From the NCBI RefSeq assembly GCF_014648815.1, contig NZ_BMRV01000012.1, forward strand, positions 221,687-285,686: 64,000 nucleotides of DNA, written 5' to 3'. This DNA is from Streptomyces flaveolus. GTDB lineage: Bacteria > Actinomycetota > Actinomycetes > Streptomycetales > Streptomycetaceae. The notes under the pieces were generated by a model. The model ran no database searches and had not been told where the DNA came from. It was given only the letters and a program-made list of their open reading frames with translations. A program made the position numbers and the translations under genes. Positions 51,239 through 60,399 of the stretch are shown here, piece after piece; position 1 is the stretch's first letter; every line of letters starts with the position of its first letter.

Positions 51239-51931
51239 TCAGCACGCCTGACGGGAAGCCGCCGTGCCGTCCTGTGTCTCCCGCCGGCTCGGTCCGGTCG
51301 CGTACGCCAGCGGAGGCGCGATCGCCTGTGCGTCCGCTTCCTCGCCGACCCACAGGGCGATGAACAGCGCGGCGGTCGCTTCCAGGAGTCCGGCACGTTC
51401 GAGACCGCCGCCGGCCACGGGCCGGCAGCCCACGTCCTGCACCAGCTCGCGTACACGTGCGAGGGCGGCCTCGTCGTCCCCGCAGACCGGCACGGCCAGC
51501 GGCCGTCCGTCGAACACGGGCGGCCGCATGCGCCACACGTCCTCGTGGCAGAGGTTGAAAGCCTTGACCACGTGGGCTCCCGGTGCCGCCGCGGCAAGCC
51601 GCTGCGCGGCCGAGGGGCCTCCTTCCGTCAGCAGCTTGAAGCCGGGCCCGACCGGGTTGGAGCAGTCGAGCAGCACCTTGCCCTCCAGGGCCGAACGCAG
51701 ATCCCGCGCCACGCCCCCTCCCGCCCCGAAGGGCAGCGCGGCCAGCACCACCTGACCGGACTCGGCCGCCGCGCGCAGACCGGCGGCCTTCGCGCCGCCC
51801 CCGATGCGCGTCGCGAGCCGCTCCGCCTTGTGTGCGTCCCGTCCGCCGACGACCACCTCGTGCCCGGCCCGCACCCAGTGGGTGGCGAGCGCGTCGGCCA
51901 TGTTGCCCGTGCCCAGTACGCCGATTCTCAT
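51239..51931 (-). CDS. NADPH-dependent F420 reductase-like protein
   Basis: ATG 51931 gives 230 aa; the adjacent GTG at 51934 is possible. The N-terminal Rossmann motif is MRIGVLGTGNMADALATHWVRAGHEVVVGGRD, followed by VLAALPFGAGGGVARDL, LLDCSNPVGPG, HVVKAFNLCHEDVW and VPVCGDDEAA. It matches the NAD-binding/F420-dependent oxidoreductase family (pfam F420_oxidored). It is divergent from an HxlR regulator, the usual partner of redox genes. Confidence 0.85.
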   Translation of the reverse strand: MRIGVLGTGNMADALATHWVRAGHEVVVGGRDAHKAERLATRIGGGAKAAGLRAAAESGQVVLAALPFGAGGGVARDLRSALEGKVLLDCSNPVGPGFKLLTEGGPSAAQRLAAAAPGAHVVKAFNLCHEDVWRMRPPVFDGRPLAVPVCGDDEAALARVRELVQDVGCRPVAGGGLERAGLLEATAALFIALWVGEEADAQAIAPPLAYATGPSRRETQDGTAASRQAC

Positions 51932-51996
51932 CACGTGGTTCCTCTCCGTGCCTGCTTCGACCGTTCACACCGACGCTAGGAGGCGGTTCGGGCACC

Positions 51997-52437
51997 ATGT
52001 GGTACGTGACGACCGACGCCTTCCTCGCCGACTGCCGCGCCCGACTCGCCTTCGACCTGCTCTCCAACACCTGGAACGCCGTGGTGCTCTGGGCACTGCG
52101 GGACGGTCCCAGGCGCCCGGTCGACCTACGGGAGCGGATCGGGGGCATCAGCTCCAAGGTCCTCACCGAGACCCTGCGGCGGCTCCAGTTCAACGGACTG
52201 GTCGACCGGCGGGAACACCCCGACGTGCCCTCCGGGGTCGAGTACCGGCTCACCCCTCTGGGCCGGACCCTGCTGGCACCCATCGACGCCGTCGGCGCAT
52301 GGGCCTTCGAGCACGGCGATGCGGTGATGGCGGCCCAGGAAGCGGCGTGCACCCCCGACCCGCAATCCCCTTCGCCCACTCGCCAGGCCGTCGGGGGAGG
52401 GCCGGCTCGGCGCTTCGCCACCCGTCCCGGGCCGTGA
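51997..52437 (+). CDS. HxlR-family transcriptional regulator
   Basis: ATG 51997 gives 146 aa. HxlR features are FDLLSNTWNAVVLWALRDGPRRPVDLRERIGGISSKVLTETLRRLQFNGLVDRREHPDVPSGVEYRLTPLGRTLLAPIDAVGAWA. The ribosome site AGGAGG (51979-51984) is rather distant. Unlike many HxlR proteins it lacks an N-terminal redox Cys. Divergent placement suggests regulation of the reductase-like gene. The C-terminus has a Pro/Arg-rich extension. Confidence 0.87.
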   Translation: MWYVTTDAFLADCRARLAFDLLSNTWNAVVLWALRDGPRRPVDLRERIGGISSKVLTETLRRLQFNGLVDRREHPDVPSGVEYRLTPLGRTLLAPIDAVGAWAFEHGDAVMAAQEAACTPDPQSPSPTRQAVGGGPARRFATRPGP

Positions 52438-52438
52438 C

Positions 52439-53302
52439 TCACCGCCCGGTGCGCAGATCCACCCCGCGCCGGGCCAGCGTGAGGACTCCGACGACGATCA
52501 GGGCGACGCCGGCCAGCTGAGGCAGCACCCACCAGTCGGTGCGTACGTCCTCGCGGTACAGGACCACGCCGAGCAGCAGGCTCACCGTCGCGTCGCCGAG
52601 GGTGAGGGCCGGCTGGGAGGCGACCAGAGGGCCGCCCTGCATGGCGTGCTCCAGCAGGAGCACGGCGCACACACCGGCCGCGGCGAACGCGTACGTCTGC
52701 CACACGGTCAGGAAGCCGACCACGCCGTCCGTGTCGAGGACCCGCATGGAGTCCTTCATCAGCCCGGCGGTCAGGGCGTAGCAGACCGCGGTGGCCGCGC
52801 CGAGGCAGCCGGCGCGGGCCTTGCCGACGGGCCGCTTCAGGCCGGCCGCGGCCAGCACGACGGCCAGCCCGGCACAGGCCCCGAGCGCGGGCACCCAGCG
52901 ATCCATGGAGACGTCGTCGCTGCCGCCGCCCGGCGCGGCCGCCGCCAGCGCCAGCCCCAGGCCGACGACCACGCCGCCCACGGCGAGCCACAGGACGTCG
53001 GGGAGGCGGTGGCGGGTCATGAGCGAGGCCAGCAGCAGCGCCAGCGGAAGTTCCAGCACGAACAACGGCTGGACGAGTGACATCGGCCCGGTCGCCAGGG
53101 CCGCTGCCTGCCCCACCCCGGCGACGACGACGGCCAGCATGCCGCCGAGCCAGACCGGCCGCCGCAACAGGTCGACGACGAGGCCCGGACGGAATCCCTG
53201 GGACTGCGGCACGCTCAGCGCGGCCCGCCGCTGCAGAACGGTGGCCAGCGCGTTGCTGAACGCGGCGACGAGAGCGAAGAGCACCGGCAGGACAACACCC
53301 AT
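52439..53302 (-). CDS. EamA/DMT-type membrane transporter
   Basis: ATG 53302 with GAGG upstream gives 287 aa with about nine or ten helices: MGVVLPVLFALVAAFSNALATVLQRRAAL..., GPMSLVQPLFVLELPLALLLASLMTRHRL, SQPALTLGDATVSLLLGVVLYREDVRTDWW. This matches drug/metabolite transporters of the DMT superfamily. The substrate is unknown. It converges with the HxlR gene; the stops are 2 nt apart. Confidence 0.85.
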   Translation of the reverse strand: MGVVLPVLFALVAAFSNALATVLQRRAALSVPQSQGFRPGLVVDLLRRPVWLGGMLAVVVAGVGQAAALATGPMSLVQPLFVLELPLALLLASLMTRHRLPDVLWLAVGGVVVGLGLALAAAAPGGGSDDVSMDRWVPALGACAGLAVVLAAAGLKRPVGKARAGCLGAATAVCYALTAGLMKDSMRVLDTDGVVGFLTVWQTYAFAAAGVCAVLLLEHAMQGGPLVASQPALTLGDATVSLLLGVVLYREDVRTDWWVLPQLAGVALIVVGVLTLARRGVDLRTGR

Positions 53303-53427
53303 CCACCGATCCTCACCCCGATTCGCCCCGGCCGCGCGCCGCAGCACCACCGGAGCGGGCGCGACGGGCCGTCCGGCCCGCCCAGCGGTGTGGTGCTCCG
53401 GCGCGGCCGTGTTTCCGGGGATCCGGG

Positions 53428-54228
53428 TCAGTCGTCGGCGCGGTCGGAACCCGACTGGGTCCCGGCGTCGTCCTGCTTCGGCTCCGGCGCGTCGGAGGCG
53501 GTGTAGTAGACGGACGTGCCCTGCTTGGTGCGCTGGGCCTGGTTCCTGGCGACGAGCCCCTCGAGCGTGGTGCGCACGACCGTGGTCTTGATGGCGCGGT
53601 CGGAGTGGGCCTGGCCGAGCGCCGTGGTGACCTCGGCGGCGGAGCGGGGCTCCTTCTGCTCGCTCAGGTGCCGGCGGACCAGTTCGACCAGTGTGGGCTG
53701 GGCCGGCTTCGCGGCGGAGGACGACGAGGACGGGACGGCGGCCGCGGGGGAGGTGGACCGGTCCGTCGGCTTCTTCGCCGCCGGCTTCCTGACCGCCTTC
53801 GTGGCCGGCTTGGTGCCCGGCTTCGCGGGTGCCTTCGACGCGGACTTGGCGGCGGGCTTGGTGGTGGACTTGGCGGCGGGCTTCGTCGCCGGCTTCGTGG
53901 CCGCGGCGCGCTTGGGCGCGGCACCGGCCTTCCCGCCCCGCGTGCGCTTGCCCGCGCCGGCCGTCTCGGCGGCGGCACTGTCACGGGGGGCGGGCACCGG
54001 CGCCTTGTCGGTCACCGACGGGGCGGCCGGCGTGGTGACACCGAGCGCCTGCTGCATGTTCACCAGCAGGGCGTGGTCGTGCTGCAGCGCGGCGAGTTGC
54101 TGCTGCAGGTCGGTGATCTCGCCGCTGATGCGCTCCTGTTCCTTGACGTTGCGCTCCAGGTCGCTCGCCACCTGGACGCTGTACTGCGACGCGAGTTCGG
54201 TGGCGGTCTGCGTGGTGTTCTCGGACAT
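53428..54228 (-). CDS. Histone-H1-like winged-helix regulatory protein
   Basis: This 266-aa protein has three parts: an N-terminal coiled coil (about 1-65: SDLERNVKEQERISGEITDLQQQLAALQHDHALL), a long Ala/Lys/Pro linker (about 88-172: AATKPATKPAAKSTTKPAAK) like histone H1 tails, and a C-terminal winged helix (VELVRRHLSEQKEPRSAAEVTTALGQAHSDRAIKTTVVRTTLEGLVARNQAQRTKQGTSVYYTAS). Such proteins occur across Streptomyces but their role is unknown; the H1-like linker would bind DNA, the wing a site. It has its own promoter region upstream. Confidence 0.75.
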   Translation of the reverse strand: MSENTTQTATELASQYSVQVASDLERNVKEQERISGEITDLQQQLAALQHDHALLVNMQQALGVTTPAAPSVTDKAPVPAPRDSAAAETAGAGKRTRGGKAGAAPKRAAATKPATKPAAKSTTKPAAKSASKAPAKPGTKPATKAVRKPAAKKPTDRSTSPAAAVPSSSSSAAKPAQPTLVELVRRHLSEQKEPRSAAEVTTALGQAHSDRAIKTTVVRTTLEGLVARNQAQRTKQGTSVYYTASDAPEPKQDDAGTQSGSDRADD

Positions 54229-54569
54229 GGTGTTGACTCTCCTCGATTCGCGGCCGTGAAGGCACGGGAGGACGGCAGGACATCAGTCGTGGGACATGGA
54301 GGTCATGTCCGATCGGCGCCGGGCAGCGGAGTGTTCGGTACTGCTGCCGACCGCGTCGACTCCCAAATGGTACGGACGACGGCGCCTGTTGTTCGTCTGT
54401 TTGCTTTCGGGCCGGTATACCACGTCAGGTCTGCACCGTGGTACGCGTCACCGGCACATCGACGCCTTCAGTGGCTCTCGGGGGCGCTGCCCGGTGCCGG
54501 TTGTCGCGCGGGTGTTCGGAACGCAGACACCCGACGCCCAACGCCCGGACAGCAAACGGTCCGGCCGGA
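54229..54569. other. Intergenic region with lower GC, no supported gene
   Basis: This 341-nt stretch lies between the winged-helix gene's 5' end and the coiled-coil gene's 3' end. It is less GC-rich at 54360-54440 (GTTGTTCGTCTGTTTGCTTTCGG) and contains GTCT-N14-CGGTAT (54395-54418), loosely like a SigB promoter, but it points toward no gene. I see no RNA or ORF. Confidence 0.4.
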
Positions 54570-55508
54570 CTACCGGACGCGGGCGGCCAGTCGCTCCATG
54601 TGTCGCGCCGCCTCCCGTGCCTCCCGCTCGGCCCCGGCCAGCGCGTCGCCGGCCGCCCTGTTCCTCTCCTGGGCCTCTCGCCGATCGCGCTCGGCGCGCT
54701 TCAACTCCTCGCGTGCATCGCGTAGTTGACGCTCGGCGGCCGACACCTGCTGTCGCGCCCGCTCATGGTCGTCACGGGCTTGCCGCAGTGCCTCCTCGGC
54801 GTCCGTCCGTGCCGCACGCCGCTCATCGGCACGGCGCTCGGCGGCCTCGGCGGCCTCCTGGGCCCGGGCGAGTTCCTCCTGCCGTCGGCGCCGCCGCTCG
54901 GCGAGCTCGTCCTCGGCCCGCGTTCCGGCCGGAGCGTGTTTCGCCGCCGGCCGGGTGGGCTTGCGTGCCGGTGCGGAATCCGGTGCTGCGACGGCGGCGG
55001 GGAACTCCGACGGCGGGGTGAGTGAGCTCTCCAGGCGTCCCTGCGCCCATCGGCCGGCCGCTTCCGGATCGGCGAGGACCGCGCGCAGGGTCGACTCGAC
55101 CTCCCGCCGCGCCGTCTCCGACAGCTGGTGCCCCGCCTCGCCGGCGAGTTGGGCTGCCTGCCGGGACAGGGCGGACACGACGTTCCGGCGCTGCGCGGAG
55201 AGATCCTTGAGGCCGGCGGCGTCCAGGGTGCGGTGTGCCTCGCGCAGCTCCTGGCCCAGTTCCAGGAACCGCCGGCTCTCCTCGGCCCGGGAGCGCAGCA
55301 ACAGGTTCGCTGCCCAGGCCGCGCGGGTGGGCCGGCGGGCGGCACGGATGCGGCGGGCGTCCTGCGCGTGACCGGCCGTTCTCGCGGCGGCGGCCCGTTC
55401 CTCGCGCCGGGAGACGAAGTCGGACGGCGGCGTGGTGTACAGCTCGTCGAGCACCGCCTCCACGTCCTGCTCGCCATCGCCCCGCCGGCGCCCGCCCTTG
55501 CGCTGCAT
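54570..55508 (-). CDS. Long coiled-coil hypothetical protein (312 aa)
   Basis: ATG 55508 gives 312 aa. A conserved-looking N-terminus (DVEAVLDELYTTPPSDFVSRREERAAAARTAGHAQDARRIRAARRPTRAAWAANLL) and a helical middle precede a continuous coiled coil (about 200-310) of Arg/Glu/Ala heptads. No enzyme motif or signal peptide is visible. Similar proteins in Streptomyces are annotated hypothetical. A scaffold role is possible, but no evidence supports any function. Confidence 0.7.
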   Translation of the reverse strand: MQRKGGRRRGDGEQDVEAVLDELYTTPPSDFVSRREERAAAARTAGHAQDARRIRAARRPTRAAWAANLLLRSRAEESRRFLELGQELREAHRTLDAAGLKDLSAQRRNVVSALSRQAAQLAGEAGHQLSETARREVESTLRAVLADPEAAGRWAQGRLESSLTPPSEFPAAVAAPDSAPARKPTRPAAKHAPAGTRAEDELAERRRRRQEELARAQEAAEAAERRADERRAARTDAEEALRQARDDHERARQQVSAAERQLRDAREELKRAERDRREAQERNRAAGDALAGAEREAREAARHMERLAARVR

Positions 55509-55798
55509 GCTCCTCGGCCTCCAGTCGGACGTCCACGACCGCCACGGCCGGGCTGCGCCCGGTCCGCGACGCCATGTGCGGTCTGCCCGCGCTCCTCCCT
55601 CCTGTCTACGGCCGCCCCGTCCGCCCCGCGACCCGGGCGGTGCTCACCCTGTCGCCTCGTCCCGTCCGCTCGCACCCGGACGCGGTCGTCGGCATGAGGT
55701 TCCGCGCCGCTCCCGGGCGAGTGTGTGACCGGAGTCGGTCCCGGGCACAGCCCGGTCCTCACGCCCGCGAGACCCGCTCCGTGCCCGGGGGTTCCGAC

Positions 55799-56497
55799 TC
55801 ACTCCACGACGACCCCGGCGAAGCGCCGGGCGACCTCGTGCCAGACCTCGGTGGCCGCCGGATCGTCGAGTGCCGCCCGGCGGGACAGCTCCGCCGGGTC
55901 CATGCCCAGGGCCCGGATCCGCTCCGGGTCCCACGACCGCACCCGGTCCGCGTCCGCCTCCGGATGGAACTGCACGCCCCACGCCCGGTCACCGACCCGG
56001 AACGCCTGGTACGGGCACCGCTCGCTCTCCATCAGCCAGGACGCCCCCGGCGGCAGGGCGGTGACGGCGTCCACATGGTGCTCTATGGCGCTCACCCGGT
56101 CCGGCAGCCCCCGGAACAACGGATCGGCCGCGGCCTCGGGGCGCAGGCTCAGCGGCGTGCTGCCGATCTCCGGCTCGCCGTACCGCCCCCGGACGGTGCC
56201 GCCCGCGACGTGTGCGAGCAGCTGGCCGCCCAGACAGACACCGAACACGGGCGTACCCCGCTCCAGTGCCTCGGCGACCAGCGCGCGCGTGGACGCCAGC
56301 CAGGGGGCGCCCAGGTCGTCGTCGGGCAGGTATCCGCCGCCCAGGACCATGACGCCCGAGTGGTCCGGACGCCGGGGGAGCGGCTCCCCGGCGTACGCGT
56401 GCACCACGTCCAGCGCCAGCCCCTCCGCGGCCAGCCAGTCACCGAACCGGCCCGGCCCGCCGCTCCTGCCGTTCTGCACCACCAGCAGCCGTGACAA
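55799..56497 (-). CDS. Class I glutamine amidotransferase-like protein
   Basis: A TTG at 56497 with GGGAGG 6 nt upstream gives 232 aa; an ATG at 56560 lacks a ribosome site. The triad is evident: Cys in VFGVCLGGQLLAHVAGG, His and Glu in GVQFHPEADADRV. The family transfers ammonia or acts as a peptidase/glutaminase; without a synthase neighbour it may be a free-standing GATase or gamma-glutamyl hydrolase. It is separated from the amidohydrolase gene by 76 nt on the same strand. Confidence 0.82.
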   Translation of the reverse strand: MSRLLVVQNGRSGGPGRFGDWLAAEGLALDVVHAYAGEPLPRRPDHSGVMVLGGGYLPDDDLGAPWLASTRALVAEALERGTPVFGVCLGGQLLAHVAGGTVRGRYGEPEIGSTPLSLRPEAAADPLFRGLPDRVSAIEHHVDAVTALPPGASWLMESERCPYQAFRVGDRAWGVQFHPEADADRVRSWDPERIRALGMDPAELSRRAALDDPAATEVWHEVARRFAGVVVE

Positions 56498-56573
56498 CGC
56501 CCACCTCCCGCTCACCGCACCCGGACACCAGCCCCTTGCCCGCACGTCGCCGGGAGCCAACCCTCGGGGGGTG

Positions 56574-58199
56574 TCACAGACCGGCGGCGCGATGTGTCGG
56601 CTCGCCGTCCAGGACGGTCAGCAGCACCGGCACATCGGCCAGTTCGGTGGCCGCGACGGTCAGGGGGTCGGCGGCCAGGGCGGTCAGGTCGGCGCGGTGA
56701 CCGACGGCGATCCGGCCGGCCTCGTGTTCCTCACCCGCCGCGTAGACCGCGTTGACGGTCATGCCCCGCAGCGCCTCCAGCGCCGTGAGCGCCTGCTCCG
56801 GGCCGTGCGGTGCACCCGTGAGGTCACGGGTGGGCCGGCGGTGGCGGGCACCCGCCATCACGCCCAGCGGCGGGTAGGGGGCGATGGGCCAGTCGGAGCC
56901 GAGGACGACGACGGCACCGGCGTCGTGCAGATCGCGGCAGCGCCACGCACGCGAGGCCCGCTCCTCGCCCAGGCGGCGCGACCAGTTGTCGGTGTGGTCG
57001 GCCCGGGTGAAGTCGCAGCAGTGGGTGGGCTGCATCGAGGCGACCACCCCGAGTTCGGCGAACCGGCGCACGGTGTCGTCCGGGACCGTCTCGATGTGCT
57101 CGACCCGGTGCCGCACCCCGTGCCCGCCGCCCGCCCGGGCCTTCTCGACGGCGTCGAGGACATGACGCACCGCCGCGTCACCGATGGCATGGGTGGCCGT
57201 GGGCACACCGGCCCGGTGCAGCTCGCCGACGATACGGGTGTACTCCTGCGGGTCCGGCCAGAACGCGTCCCGGGACTCGCCGTGACAGTCCGGCTGCTCC
57301 AGCCAGGCCGTGCCGTTGTCCACGGTCCCGTCCATGAAGATCTTGACGCCCGCGGTCCGCCAGAGCCGGCCGCCCGCGCCCTGCCCCTCGATCAGCGCAC
57401 GCACGCCCTCGGCGTCCGTGCCGGGCTGGCACCAGGGCGCCACCCGCAGCCGCACCGGCAGTCGCCCGGCCGCGTCCAGCTCGGACAAGAGCGCGAGGCT
57501 GTCGCCGTTGGCGTCCATGACATGGCCGCCGGTCAGACCGGTGGCGGCCATGGCGCGCAGGGCGGCGGCGAGCCGGTCGCGGCGCTCCTCGCGCGTGGGC
57601 TGGGGCAGCAGGCGTTCCACGAGCTCACAGGCGGCGTCCTCCAGCAGCAGCCCGGTGGGCCTGCCGTCCGCGCCGCACACCACCTCCGCGGTGGCCTGCG
57701 CGAAGGTGCGCGGCCCGGTCACCCCGGCGATTTCCAGCGCGCGCCGGCTGGCCAGCGCGGAGTGCGCGTCGAACAGCATCAGGAACGCCGGCACACCGTC
57801 GAGTACGGCGTCGAAGGGAGCCGTCTCGACCGGGCGCCCCGCGAAGACGTTGGGGTCCAGGCCCCAGCCCTGGAGCCACGCGCCGGGGGCGAGGTCGCGC
57901 ACCGCGCCGGCCAGCGCCCCGCGCACCTGCTCCAGGTCGGTACAGCCCGACAGGTCGAGGCCGTGGGTCATGTCGGCGCCGCCGACGGGGTGGATGTGCC
58001 CGTCGACCAGCCCGGGTGTCACCACGGCGCCCTTGAGGTCGATCACCGTGGTCGAGGCGTCCGCGAGGGCGCGGATCTCCCGGTCGTCGCCGAGCGCGGT
58101 GATGCGTCCGCCGGCGGCGGCCAGCGCGGTCTGCGGCAGGAACCCGCCGGTGACCGGGTCCAGCAGACGGGCCGAGAGCAGGATGAGGGAGGTGCGCAC
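56574..58199 (-). CDS. YtcJ-type metal-dependent amidohydrolase
   Basis: GTG 58199 with AAGGAG 5 nt upstream gives 541 aa. The metal-binding HIHPVGG, the KIFMDGT region, HAIGDAAV, HRVEHIE, and GSDWPIAPYPPLGVMAGA match amidohydrolase-3/YtcJ proteins. It removes acyl, amide or ether-linked groups from small molecules, substrate unknown. It lies directly downstream of the TetR gene and divergent from an NCS1 permease, so it may act on an imported nucleobase-like compound. Confidence 0.88.
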   Translation of the reverse strand: MRTSLILLSARLLDPVTGGFLPQTALAAAGGRITALGDDREIRALADASTTVIDLKGAVVTPGLVDGHIHPVGGADMTHGLDLSGCTDLEQVRGALAGAVRDLAPGAWLQGWGLDPNVFAGRPVETAPFDAVLDGVPAFLMLFDAHSALASRRALEIAGVTGPRTFAQATAEVVCGADGRPTGLLLEDAACELVERLLPQPTREERRDRLAAALRAMAATGLTGGHVMDANGDSLALLSELDAAGRLPVRLRVAPWCQPGTDAEGVRALIEGQGAGGRLWRTAGVKIFMDGTVDNGTAWLEQPDCHGESRDAFWPDPQEYTRIVGELHRAGVPTATHAIGDAAVRHVLDAVEKARAGGGHGVRHRVEHIETVPDDTVRRFAELGVVASMQPTHCCDFTRADHTDNWSRRLGEERASRAWRCRDLHDAGAVVVLGSDWPIAPYPPLGVMAGARHRRPTRDLTGAPHGPEQALTALEALRGMTVNAVYAAGEEHEAGRIAVGHRADLTALAADPLTVAATELADVPVLLTVLDGEPTHRAAGL

Positions 58200-58219
58200 A
58201 AGGGCTCCTTGAGTGCGGT

Positions 58220-58861
58220 TCAGTGGGTGTCGATGGGTGCGAGCGTGCCGACGGGCAGGCCGAGTTCGCGTTCCGCGGTGGTGACGGGCAGGCGCCGCAC
58301 CACGGGCGGGTCGTCGCCGGTGTCGACGCTGTTGACGAGCATGCCGAGGCCGTCGAGGACGACCAGGATCTGGACGGCGGCCACCATCGGGTCCCCGGTG
58401 TGGAACTCGCCCAGCTCGACGCCCTCGCGGATGAGCGCCTCGAGCCGGTCCCGCCAGGCCGCCTCCTGGACGGCGACCCGGGCACGCAGGACGGACCGGT
58501 AGCGGCTGAGGTGACGGGCGTTGAGCCAGAGTCGGCTGATGTCGTCGAACGCCTCGCCGCTGGTCCGCGTGAAGAAGCGCGCCAGATGCTGTGTCGCCGT
58601 GGCGCCCGCCCGGTCGACCGGAAGGAGTTCGTCGAGTTCGGCGGCGACGGCGTCGCCGTAGGCCTCGGCCACCAGCTCCTCCACCGCCGGGAAGTAGTGG
58701 CTGATCAGTCCCGGGCGCACGTCGAGTTCCTCGGCGATCCGCCGCAAGGTGATGCACTCGAGTCCTTCGGTCAGAGCGACCTCGGAGGCCGCGGCAACGA
58801 TTTCCGCACGTCTGGCGGCAGGAGTCTTGCGGATTCGCTTGTTCGAAACGCTTGACGGCAT
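58220..58861 (-). CDS. TetR-family regulator between amidohydrolase and permease
   Basis: ATG 58861 gives 213 aa. HTH: KTPAARRAEIVAAASEVALTEGLECITLRRIAEELDVRPGLISHYFP. The -35 TTGCTT (58892-58897) and -10 TAGCAT (58869-58874), 17 nt apart, place the transcription start at about 58861-58862, so the mRNA may be leaderless. It is divergent from the permease and immediately upstream of the amidohydrolase, so it likely controls both. Confidence 0.88.
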   Translation of the reverse strand: MPSSVSNKRIRKTPAARRAEIVAAASEVALTEGLECITLRRIAEELDVRPGLISHYFPAVEELVAEAYGDAVAAELDELLPVDRAGATATQHLARFFTRTSGEAFDDISRLWLNARHLSRYRSVLRARVAVQEAAWRDRLEALIREGVELGEFHTGDPMVAAVQILVVLDGLGMLVNSVDTGDDPPVVRRLPVTTAERELGLPVGTLAPIDTH

Positions 58862-58868
58862 GGAATCG

Positions 58869-58897
58869 ATGCTATTGAGTGTGCGACCAACAAGCAA
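58869..58897 (-). promoter_or_regulatory. Promoter of TetR/amidohydrolase operon
   Basis: On the minus strand TTGCTT (58892-58897) and TAGCAT (58869-58874) are separated by 17 nt, an optimal sigma-70-like spacing, ending about 8 nt from the ATG. Confidence 0.5.
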
Positions 58898-58929
58898 GCA
58901 GGTGGGTTACCAGCACCCGGAGGAGCCCT

Positions 58930-60381
58930 ATGGCGTCCACGATTCCCGACCCGCAGTCCGGCACCACCGCCCCACCCCAGAAAGAGGGAGTCCCCTCGCC
59001 GGAGCGGGCCGGCCGTGTCGAGGCCCACGGCATCGATCACATCCCCGACGGCGAACGTCACGGCCACCCGCGGCAGTTGTTCTCCGTCTGGGCCGCGGCG
59101 AACGTCAACTATCTGAGCCTCGTCATCGGCGGCGCCCTGATCCTCATGGGCCTGACCCTGTGGCAGGCGCTCGCCGTCATCGTGGTGGGCAACCTGTTCT
59201 GGCTCCTCACCGGCCTGCTGTCGATATCCGGCCCGGCCGCCGGCGCACCGAGCGAAGTGATCACACGGGCGATGTACGGCGTGCGCGGCAACCGCGTGAA
59301 CAACGCCGTCGTCGGCTGGCTGATCTCCGTCTGCTACTTCGCCCTGAACCTGGCCGCCGCCGCGACCGCCGCCTTCGCCCTGGTGGAGAAGACCGGCCTC
59401 ACCGCGGGCACCGGCGTCAAGGTCGCCGTCGTCGTCGTCATCGCCGCACTCACCCTGGCCATCGGCGTCTACGGCCACGCCATGATCATGAAGTTGTACC
59501 TCCCGATCACCCTGACGCTCACCGCCGCGTTCGCCGTCGTCGCCTTCTACGTGTTCGGGGACACCGACTTCTCCTACGTACCGGCCGAGCCGCTCACCGG
59601 CTTCGACCTGTGGTCGGTGCTCGTCGCCGGGGTCACCCTCGTCGGTTCCGGCCCGCTCTCCTACACCACCAGCGCCGACTTCTCCCGCTACCTGCCCCGT
59701 ACGACGTCCGCCAGGTCGATCATCGGCTGGACCGCGCTCGGCGGCATCCTGCCCAGCATCGTCGTCTGCTCCCTGGGCGCCTTCGCCGCGACCGCCGTCG
59801 ACATGACCGACCCGCAGGCCGGGCTCGGCACGATCCTGCCCGGCTGGTTCGAACCGGTCTTCCTGCTCGCCCTCGTCCTCGGCACCATCGCCATCAACGC
59901 CCTGACCGCCTACAGCGCGGGCCTCGCCCTCCAGGCCGTCGGCCTGCGCATCCCGCGCGCCCGCAGCGTCCTCGCGGACGGCACGGCCGCCGTCGCCCTC
60001 ACCCTGTACGGCCTCCTCGTCTCCGACTTCCTCGACACCGTCAGCAACGTCCTCCAGCTCACCGTCGTCCTCCTCGGCCCCGCCATGGCCGTGTACGCCA
60101 CCGACATCCTGCTGCGCCGCAACCGCTACGACGGCCCCGCCCTGATGGACGAGTCGGCCGACGGCCCCTTCTGGTACACCGCCGGCGTCAACCCGGCCGG
60201 CGCCCTGGCGCTCGCGGGAGGCGTCGCCGTCGCCGCCCTGTGCGTCAACACCCTCTACACCGGCCCGATCGCCCGGGCCCTCGGCGGCATCGACCTCGCC
60301 CTCCCGGCCGGCATGGTCGTCGCCGCACTGCTGTACGCCGTCCTGACGCGTGGCGGAAAATCACAGGCGCCCACGGCCTGA
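58930..60381 (+). CDS. NCS1-type cytosine/purine permease
   Basis: ATG 58930 with GGAGG gives 483 aa and about twelve helices. NCS1 features are HPRQLFSVWAAANVNYLSLVIGGALI, GNLFWLLTGLLSISGPAAGAPSEVITRAMYGVRGN, TSADFSRYLP and VLGTIAINALTAYSAGLALQAVG. Such carriers import cytosine, purines, hydantoins or allantoin with protons or sodium. Pairing with an amidohydrolase and TetR suggests uptake and hydrolysis of a nitrogen heterocycle or ureide. Confidence 0.9.
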   Translation: MASTIPDPQSGTTAPPQKEGVPSPERAGRVEAHGIDHIPDGERHGHPRQLFSVWAAANVNYLSLVIGGALILMGLTLWQALAVIVVGNLFWLLTGLLSISGPAAGAPSEVITRAMYGVRGNRVNNAVVGWLISVCYFALNLAAAATAAFALVEKTGLTAGTGVKVAVVVVIAALTLAIGVYGHAMIMKLYLPITLTLTAAFAVVAFYVFGDTDFSYVPAEPLTGFDLWSVLVAGVTLVGSGPLSYTTSADFSRYLPRTTSARSIIGWTALGGILPSIVVCSLGAFAATAVDMTDPQAGLGTILPGWFEPVFLLALVLGTIAINALTAYSAGLALQAVGLRIPRARSVLADGTAAVALTLYGLLVSDFLDTVSNVLQLTVVLLGPAMAVYATDILLRRNRYDGPALMDESADGPFWYTAGVNPAGALALAGGVAVAALCVNTLYTGPIARALGGIDLALPAGMVVAALLYAVLTRGGKSQAPTA

Positions 60382-60399
60382 CCGGAGTACGGTCCCGGC

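Noticed and set aside
54360..54440. SigB-like motif GTCT-N14-CGGTAT
   Set aside because: It points to no gene on the plus strand and its match is loose.
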